This document shows, piece after piece, positions 56,401 to 64,000 of a stretch of DNA of 64,000 bases. The stretch lies in the NCBI GenBank assembly GCA_958295665.1, contig OY282560.1:49042333-49106332 (forward strand). The letters are read 5' to 3'. The position numbers and the translations under genes are program-made. A model generated the notes under the pieces. It was not told where the DNA came from. It searched no databases and was given only the letters and a program-made list of their open reading frames with translations. The DNA is from Tipula vernalis (taxonomy: Eukaryota; Arthropoda; Insecta; Diptera; Tipulidae). Numbering within the stretch: the stretch's first letter is position 1; each line of letters starts with the position of its first letter.

Positions 56401-58690
56401 CTGCGGTCAACGAGCATTCCAAAACACTTGCTGCCTGGTTTTGTCAGAGTTAAAGTTGATGGTATTCATTTGTACAGTTGTTACGCTCATCCGAGTGCAT
56501 CATTGGAGGAGTTCAAAGCTTACTTGACGCGCGAGATCGGCACCCTGTGTTTATCGCTGGTGACTTCAATGCTTGGGCTGTTGAATGGGGCAGCAGAGTG
56601 TCACGAGTGATCGTGGTGTGGCTTTATTGGATGCTTTTGCCACATTGCAGATTGAACTGCTAAACCTAGGTAGTGCGGCAACATTCCGCAGAGGCAACGC
56701 TAACTTCATAGTTGACCTTACTTGGGTTAGTAGTTGCATGTTTAGTAAAGGCGTTACTTGGGAGGTGAGTGAACGATATACACACAGCGACCATCAGGCG
56801 ATAATAAGCCAGCTCAACGGTGTTACTCTTCAAGGAAATCAAACCAAATATAGCAGATATACAGGTTAGAGCACAAAACACTTCGATGAAGGTATGTTCT
56901 TGTACATGTTCTTGTAAGTATCTCGGGAGTATAGCTGAAAACAAGGTTTCACAAGTTATGAGGTGTATCACAAACGCGTGTGATGCGGCATTGCCTAGAA
57001 GGACACGGAATAGCCATCGTAAAGCTGTTTATTGGTGGAATGAGGAAATTGCGAGTTTACGTCGTAAATGCTTCAGGGCGAGACGAAGGTACCAGCGTCT
57101 AAGGGGTGGAGGTAGCGAGGATCGGCGACAAGCTTACTGCAGTGCTCGATTGGAACTTAAAACCACCATTAAGCTGAGCAAACGACAATGTTTTAGTGAG
57201 CTTTGCGAAGAAGTTGATCGCGAGCCGTGGGGTCGGCCATACAAAATAATCATGAAAAAACTGAAAGGCAGAAATTTTAGCTCTCCTACCTGCCCATACA
57301 TGATGTACAATATCGTAACTTCGTTGTTCCCGTAACAGGAACAAACACCGAATACGGAACCAATGGCACTAGATGATAATGTAAGAAGGCCAAGTGTCAC
57401 ATCGATGAAGTGGTCGAAGCTGCCAGTAAAGTTGGCAATAATAAGGCACCTGGGCCTGATAACATCCCGAATTTGGCACTTAAATTAGCAACTCGAACGA
57501 TACCAGAGCTGTTTGCTAATGTCTTCGAGTCACGCCTAAGCGAAGGCGTGTTTCCTGCGAGGTGGAAAAATCAAAGACTAGTGCTGTTACCGAAAGGCGA
57601 GAAACCCCCTGAAGATCCGTCGTCATACAGACCCTTATGTATGCTCGACACTGCGGGTAAGATACTGGAACCTTGCAAAACTTCAATATGGCTTCAGAAA
57701 GGCGCACTCAACAATTGATGCTGTTAATCTCGTTAAGGGTATTGCACAAAATGCGATCTCCGGGAGCAGATGGAAGGGAGGTAACAAGCAATATTGTGCA
57801 ATTGTTACGTTGGATGTAAGAAATGCATTCAACATGGCAAGATGGGATTGCATATTGGGGGAATTACGTCGAAGTAAAGTTCCACGTTATTTGCTAAATA
57901 TTATCAAAGACTATTTCCATGACAGGATTCTTCTATATAAAACGGATGATGGTACAAAGGAATACAGGATCACGGGAGGTGTGCCTCAAGGTTCTGTACT
58001 GGGTCCACCGCTGTGGAACATAATGTACGATGGCGGCTCGGAATAGCTGAAGAAGCCAAGGTGATCGGTTTCGCGGACGATATTGCTATTGTAGTAGTTG
58101 CGAAATACAAGGAAGAGATAATCCGGATATGTAATGAGACTATACGTACAATCCGCCACTGGTTATAATCTGTTGGCTTACAATTGGCTGAGCAAAAGAC
58201 CGCATCAGTACTAATTACTAGCAGGAAGGTTAAGGAGACCATAAATTTGGAGGTAGGCGAATTAGTTATCAACCAACAATTAGTTATCTGGGTGTTACCA
58301 TTGACGCCAGATTAAACTTCAAGGAGCGTATTAAAACCGCCGCCGTGAGGGCCGCTACAGTGAATAACGCACTGTCCCGAATAATGCCAAACACAAGTGG
58401 AGCAAGACAAAAACGAAGAGTGCTATTGGCTAATGTTGTCTCGGCGCTTTGAGAGCGTTCTGCGCGTTTCGGATAGTTTCGGATGACGCAGTGTGTGTTA
58501 TTGCAAGAATGCCTCCCATAGAAATGCTAACTAGAGAACGTAAAAAAATATACGCAGAATGTGGAGGCGATGCAAATGCTAAGACAACACGGAAGCTTGC
58601 TCGCGATAGAACTATGGCGACGCTTAGATCACGAATATCAGAAATTCTGCTAATTTGCGCATCCATTAAAAAATAAGGGGCCTAGATAAG
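56401..58690 (+). mobile_element. Second R1-clade LINE at (AC)n, truncated and decayed
   Basis: The endonuclease is nearly whole: VKVDGIHLYSCYAHPSASLE, then after a shift FIAGDFNAWAVEWGSR, TFRRGNANFIVDLTW and HSDHQAII (56428-56869). RT pieces follow: ARRRYQRLRGGGSEDRRQ (56820-57335), VGNNKAPGPDNIPNLALK and SYRPLCMLDTAGKILE (57410-57718), VTLDVRNAFNMARWD and GGVPQGSVLGPPLWNIMYDG (57810-58046), FADDIAIVVVAKY near 58069 and QLAEQKTASVLITSR near 58190. Many shifts. The 3' end is lost near 58690, where the opposite-strand LINE begins. It is related to LINE 1 but not the same family. Confidence 0.85.
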
Positions 58691-58699
58691 CGTGATGGA

Positions 58700-60400
58700 C
58701 CGAAAGGTATTACTTTGCATTTGCACGTGTTCAAGGGCAACTTAATCTAAGCGGACCAATCACAAAAGACAACAAGTTCGTCTTGCAATTGCGCAGTGTC
58801 AATTAAAGAATTAATTGTAGCATACATTTTTAAGTCGTCAGCATACAATGGACACTTACAAAACCTGAAGCACTGAACAATATCGTCAATAAATACAGTG
58901 AACAGTAAAGGTCCTATATGTAGCATGGGCAGCCTTGAAAAACACCAGAAGGTATAACAAATTCGAAGAAACGCACCTGCGAAATATTCAAACATTGATG
59001 TCTTGATGTCAGATAAGATGCGATCCATTTTATTGGAAAGAAATCGGATCCGAACTCAATCAAAGCTTTCGAAAAATCTGTGTAGACAACAACAACCTGC
59101 GGGCACGGTTTCCAACAGTCTCGAAAACATTGCCCCAAAAAACTATCAAATTAGTAATTGTTGACCCCGAACGAAGCCGGGTTGACTCGCACTTATACGT
59201 TTAATAATATGAATCTCAATTATAGATTTTATTAACGATTCAAAAAGTTTAGGTGTTCGAGAGAATTGAGATACCTCTGTAGCATGCAATATCACTCCTT
59301 CTAAAAGATTTAAATATAGAAACTATAAATGTTTTTCTCAAATATCAGGAAACACTCCCCTTGAAAGACTCTTATTAAACAAATAAAGTAATGGCACAGA
59401 AAAAGAAATCGCGCACTTAGCGACCATCAATGATACCTGAAAAGTTAGATATATCAGAGTTATCAAAAGAGGCCTGAAAAAATTTGGCAAACGCATCACA
59501 TATTTCATGAGGACCTGAGAACGAAACATTATTGCCTGACATAATCCTCGGATAGCCACGTGATTTTCTTTTTTGATTTATAAATGCAAAAAACCGTTTA
59601 GGATTAATCAAAATTTCACTTTGGATCTGGAAAACATACATTTTGTAAAGAAAATCGGTGAGGTACTTAAACACTTTCCATAAATCACGATATATAGATT
59701 TGTCGTTAATATCCCCAGAACGCTTATAATTCTTAAATGCTCTAGACTTACGATTTGTGAGGTTTTTTAAGCGGTAATTGAACCATGATTCTGTATACAT
59801 CGAACCCACAAAAACCATTGGAACGAAAAATTCAAAACCATTCGTCATAATACTATAAAACTTTGAAACAGTAACCGAAATGGCCAATAAGTGAAATAAA
59901 GCTGTTTAATCAACATTATCAAAAAAAGTTGTTTAGCGACACCAGATCAAAATTCCTAAAATCAAATTTAAAATCGCTCTCAATAAAATTACAAAAATCA
60001 TAACCTAAAAATTAAAATTTAATTAAAAGTGGCATGTGATGTTCCGCTACATCCGGACAAGATTCTACCATATGTCGATGAATTCGCAAGATGGAAAAAC
60101 TAAGTCCAAAATACGTTCAAACTCGTTAAAACACAGCTAGAAGTGATATCAACGGATGATCCCATAAACTGGTCATCGATCCTACGGTGTAGCATAAAGG
60201 AAAATATTCCACCGATTTGAAATCACCCAGGTCTCCGTAAAAATAACGATGTCCTAGTTATAAGACAAAATAGATACGTGTAGATTATTGTTGCTGGAAT
60301 TATTTGATGAAATGGTGGGCATAATATTATGGAGTTTAGGTCGAAAGAAACGTTACTATTAACATTGGTAGATCACGGTATTATTCCACAAGTGTCAGTC
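58700..60400 (-). mobile_element. Jockey/CR1-type LINE remnant
   Basis: Minus-strand fragments of ORF2. Endonuclease start near 60300-60228 reads PTISSNN ... DIVIFTETWVISN (ITETW-type active-site motif). The linker frame 59887-59417 includes WFNYRLKNLTNRKSRAFKNY and NPKRFFAFINQKRKS. RT blocks lie at 59138-58914 (VVVVYTDFSKAL, WIASYLTSRHQ) and 59028-58747 (IGPLLFTVFIDDIVQCF, CPLYADDLKMYATI). Domain order is consistent, but stops and shifts break it and the 3' end is missing. Confidence 0.8.
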
Positions 60401-61620
60401 TGAAGTTTTTTGGACGAGGTACAAACTCTCGGACCAATGCTCCGGCAGGCCATATGTGTAGTTGAAGGAGTTTGCTGAAATGGACTAAATCAACGGCGAT
60501 TTTGAACGAAATGAAATTGAGCCGACTAACGCCATGGCCAACTGACACAAGCACTCGACACTCAATCTCATCGTCAGAGATTACCAGCTTACCATACTTC
60601 TAATTTCCGTAAAGCAGCCGGTTCAGTGGTGTTACCGAATTTTGAGGCATAAATAAACTTCCTATCCGGAACAGCTTTGATAGTATCATCGGTATCGTCG
60701 CAAGAGCCAACAAAAAACTCCGCTTGCGGCGGTTGAATTGGAGTACTCGCAGATTCAACAGTGTACCATTATTACAGGAGTAGCATTATTAGAATGGCCC
60801 CGGATGATTGACGTATAATAACGCTGAACTTCTCCAATAGATCATCTACATTGAATGGAATAATGCCGAAAGATTGATTAACAGGAACAAATTAGAGAAA
60901 AAGAGTCAGAGAAAAATGAAATTCAAATGTAAAATGCCATACTACGAGCGAATTTGGGTTTTTTCTAATTATGAAGTGATTTTCGGAATTAATTAAATTT
61001 AATTTGATTGAAAACATTACATTAATATTATAAATAGGCAAAAATTTTATATATACATAAGTGATTTTTATATCATAAGTCTAAAAAAAAATGTTTACTC
61101 GCATTCGTAATTCGTCCTTGATGCCCGTATTTCTAAACAAATTATCTGTGCCGACTTCTAAGACCTGGTTAATTTAGCAACAATACCTGTCTCTAATTCT
61201 TCACAGAATCAGCATTTAACGTTTTAACTGAACACTCATAAGAAAACAAAAAAAACTGTAAATACCCTTTTTTCACTTTTAGTTACACCTACCGCTGAAA
61301 TATGTTAACACATCAAAAAAATTAAAAAGTACTTTAAAGCGTAATTTAGTCCTCTGTTGCTCAACATTTTAGTAGTTTGGAATTTATGTAAATTTCATCC
61401 CTGTTGTACAGTAATAATTCTTCTTCTCTTTCTCCTATCAAATATATTTTATTTTAGTACACGTATGTACGACCAACTAAACGAATATTAAATTATATAA
61501 AACAAATCAACTAACTAATAACAGATGGCTCTGCCAACCATAAAATAATTCAATGTAAAATCTTTTTACAATTTATTGACAAAATTTGATTTTGAAAATT
61601 AATTCCTGCAATCCGTTGCA
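60401..61620. other. Intergenic, LINE debris and AT-rich DNA
   Basis: The part up to about 60850 may include the 5' region of the minus-strand LINE, but no motif is readable. 60900-61620 is AT-rich with nothing recognised. Confidence 0.35.
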
Positions 61621-61824
61621 ATGCTCGCTCCCAAAAACATTATTAATAAAAAAATTACCACAATTTCCAAATACCAAATATTTCTTCCCAATATTTTTCA
61701 TTTTGAAAATGTGCAGCAGGTAGATGATGAATGGAGAGGATTCCGCGCCGTAAATTTTCAAGAAATTGAACTTAATGGAAACACCAACTATTCCAAATAT
61801 TTTGGAAAACGGTCTTTAAATTAA
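61621..61824 (+). pseudogene. Possible hAT-like transposase fragment
   Basis: A 67-residue frame with ISKYQIFLPNIFHFENVQQVDDEWRGFR. The pattern (LPNI ... VQxVDxEWRxF) resembles the segment before the C-terminal dimerisation region in some hAT-like transposase proteins I remember. No other domain is attached, so the call is tentative. Confidence 0.3.
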
Positions 61825-62089
61825 AGAGAAATGATAGGAGCGAGTGCTTCCCCAATTTAAAAAAAGTAATTTTTTCAATTCGGTCAATTCCGGTCGCATA
61901 AATAATGCTATTTTTGTAGTAAAATTATTATTATTTTTTTTTTTTTGGAACTCAGTTTATTCAGTTTTTAATAAAATAAATATGGCAACGCTGCAACAAG
62001 TACAAAATTGGTGACTTCGCTTTAATCAAACGAACGCAATTTAAGGGTGGCTCGAAAGTGAAACAAAACGACAGTTATGATGTACATAA

Positions 62090-62263
62090 ATGTCCCAAGA
62101 CGAAGGTCCAGTTAATACTGCAACATCTGTTGAAAATATGAAACTATATTATGCCGAAGCGTTATTATCATCAAAGGAAGAAAAACACAATGAAATACGA
62201 ATTGCCGAACAGAATGGAAGTTACCGAAGACGAGGCGAACAATCATCCGGGCCGGATGATTAA
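62090..62263 (+). CDS. Small ORF, 57 residues, unknown
   Basis: ATG at 62090, frame open to TAA at 62261. The product starts MSQDEGPVNTATSVENMKLY and is polar and helical with an Arg-rich end. An overlapping frame (62151-62336) is equally long. I recognise neither. It could be a first exon, transposon-related or chance. Confidence 0.2.
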   Translation: MSQDEGPVNTATSVENMKLYYAEALLSSKEEKHNEIRIAEQNGSYRRRGEQSSGPDD

Positions 62264-62370
62264 GCAGGACAGCCGTGTAGGATCACCCTATACAATCAAT
62301 AATAAAAATCTAAAATTGTATGTGTACATCATGTAAATGGTAAATAAAAGAAATCAGTATTGTTTGAATT

Positions 62371-62713
<343 letters not shown>

Positions 62714-62715
62714 TT

Positions 62716-62733
62716 TGGGGGCTCAACCGGGAT
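62716..62733 (+). promoter_or_regulatory. tRNA-Pro-like primer-binding site
   Basis: TGGGGGCTCAACCGGGAT differs at two positions from the complement of a tRNA-Pro 3' end (TGGGGGCTCGTCCGGGAT). It sits just downstream of the LTR end and starts minus-strand DNA synthesis in LTR elements. Confidence 0.7.
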
Positions 62734-63299
62734 CCGGCGAGATTATATTTAATAGTTAAACCAATTAATTAAATTTGAATAAAGTGGCGAATACCTATAG
62801 CGCTAAGTTGTTTAGGAGAATACTTTCAAAAATCCCCGTGAAAATTTGGTGTAACATTTGGAACGCATAAGACGGCGCGTTGCAAATTTTCTTCTTAACG
62901 GGATTAGGGAGTTTGAACCGGAATTTTTGTAAGTGTAAAATACGGCGTGTATTAAACTTTTGTGAGCAATTTTGGTGTAATATTGTGCTATACCTATAAT
63001 TAACTATTAATAGTGGAGTGAGAATTAATTAAATAATTAATTGAATATTCGCCGGATTCTACTAACTTATTGTACAACACGTGGAACGCAAAATTTTTGT
63101 CGAGGACGTCGTAAATTGCATTAGTATAGTAGTTCAATGCAATCGTAATAGTACAGTAAATTTTGTATTTGGAATACCGTATGCGTTTGCGCACATTTCT
63201 GTGTACATAACAAGGTGAAATCAAACGAGAAAATATTTCTACAATCTATTGTGTGTGTACTAATTGGTGGTTTGAAAATTAATTTTATTTAATTTATCG

Positions 63300-64000
63300 A
63301 TGTCGAAAAATAAACGTCGGAGTACAAAAAATAATGCGGATGATGATTATGATGACTTGTTTACGCGCAAGATCTATGAATTTTGTAGACGCGCAATTAA
63401 TAACGAATCCACCAACAATGATCGGGAAAATAAACAACGTTTGGGAAACAGTACGATGTTTGAGTCCAGAGATGAGTTCAAGGACGGACGGGAGGAAAGG
63501 GAGCAGTTGGAGTTTATTCGTAAGAAGGAGACAGAATTAAAGGACAAGGAAATCGAACTCTTGAGAAAGGAGAATGAAATTATAAAGATGGGCACAGTGA
63601 CATCAACAAACGCGAATCCAAGTTCAATTTTTACCTTCAAGGATGTTGAAGAATCCCTATCTAAATTCAGTGGCGATGACGAATATTTACTGGATAAGTG
63701 GATAAAGGACGTTGATGAAGCAGCTGTGTGTACTGGATGGACAATCCAGCAAAAATTTGTTTATGCCAAGCGCTTACTGTGCGGTACAGCGAAAAATTCC
63801 TTGAGAGTAGCGGACGATGTTAATACGTGGGAAAAATTGATTGGTCTACTAAAGGCAGAGTTTCCTGTTATGGAAAATAGTGCACTGATACACAAACGGA
63901 TGGCCGGTCGGAAAAAAGTACCAGATGAATCGTTCAGGAATTATGTACTGGTGATGAGAGAACTGGGGAAAAACGGTAATTTGGAAGAGGCTGCGATAAT
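63300..64000 (+). CDS. gag: gypsy-like gag, open to window end (partial)
   Basis: ATG at 63300, open for 233 codons until the window ends. The N-terminus is basic then acidic (MSKNKRRSTKNNADDDYDD), followed by a charged coiled-coil-like helix (FIRKKETELKDKEIELLRKE). The gag capsid domain then reads FTFKDVEESLSKFSGDDEYL, LDKWIKDVDEAAVCTGWT, YAKRLLCGTAKNSLRV and TWEKLIGLLKAEFP. It lies about 570 bp after the primer-binding site. No stop or frameshift, unlike every other retroelement gag here. The zinc knuckle and pol would follow beyond the window. Layout resembles the 36297-36830 gag. Confidence 0.82.
   Translation, partial: MSKNKRRSTKNNADDDYDDLFTRKIYEFCRRAINNESTNNDRENKQRLGNSTMFESRDEFKDGREEREQLEFIRKKETELKDKEIELLRKENEIIKMGTVTSTNANPSSIFTFKDVEESLSKFSGDDEYLLDKWIKDVDEAAVCTGWTIQQKFVYAKRLLCGTAKNSLRVADDVNTWEKLIGLLKAEFPVMENSALIHKRMAGRKKVPDESFRNYVLVMRELGKNGNLEEAAI

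Overview
The window is AT-rich animal nuclear DNA. Ordinary GT-AG introns, one cilium gene, and a dense mix of Ty3/gypsy and BEL/Pao retrotransposons, R1/LOA/jockey-type LINEs, a CACTA-like DNA transposon, MITEs, satellites and microsatellites point to an arthropod, most likely an insect and perhaps a fly. The species cannot be fixed from the sequence. I see no rRNA, tRNA or CRISPR array. The only host gene I can support is BBS1, a core BBSome subunit (three exons, 29554-31531, plus strand), with a possible RFX X-box just upstream of its start. Almost all other coding sequence is transposon-derived and mostly broken.

Layout. 1-480: degenerate minisatellite. 1.7-2.4 kb: LINE endonuclease remnant. 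3200-3373: pogo-like MITE. 4250-8689: Ty3/gypsy element with both 193-bp LTRs and a 5-bp target duplication, but a frameshifted and internally deleted pol. 9.5-12.7 kb: AT-rich unique-looking DNA. 13.06-17.95 kb: decayed BEL/Pao element (minus). 18-23.6 kb: unclassified repeats, hairpin and foldback elements, and low-complexity tracts. 23.66-27.99 kb: minisatellite split by a LOA/R1-like LINE. 28-29.5 kb: GATC-rich upstream region. 29.55-31.53 kb: BBS1. 31.57-32.70 kb: 121-bp satellite. 34.3-36.8 kb: gypsy remnant without RT (minus). 37.3-38.3 kb and 40.5-41.0 kb: BEL fragments around a 182-bp satellite. 41.04-50.17 kb: a 158-bp satellite bounded by two copies of a hAT-type MITE and interrupted by a 6.7-kb CACTA-like transposon. 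50.17-51.7 kb: BEL gag and protease remnant. 53.75-58.7 kb: two R1-clade LINEs, both abutting (AC)n. 58.7-60.4 kb: jockey-type LINE remnant (minus). 62.37-62.51 kb: (TA)n. 62.5-64.0 kb: 5' end of a gypsy-like element with an open gag frame that leaves the window.

The most interesting unit is the CACTA-like transposon at 42680-49421. It has CACAG/CACTG ends, a TA duplication that restores the satellite exactly, subterminal repeats, and two minus-strand genes. One is a seven-exon SAM-domain gene whose phases all match. The other is a zinc-finger/TNP2-like transposase with one frameshift. Host and transposons do not form a shared pathway here. The region records nested insertions: LINE into minisatellite, MITE into satellite, transposon into satellite, and LINEs into (AC)n.
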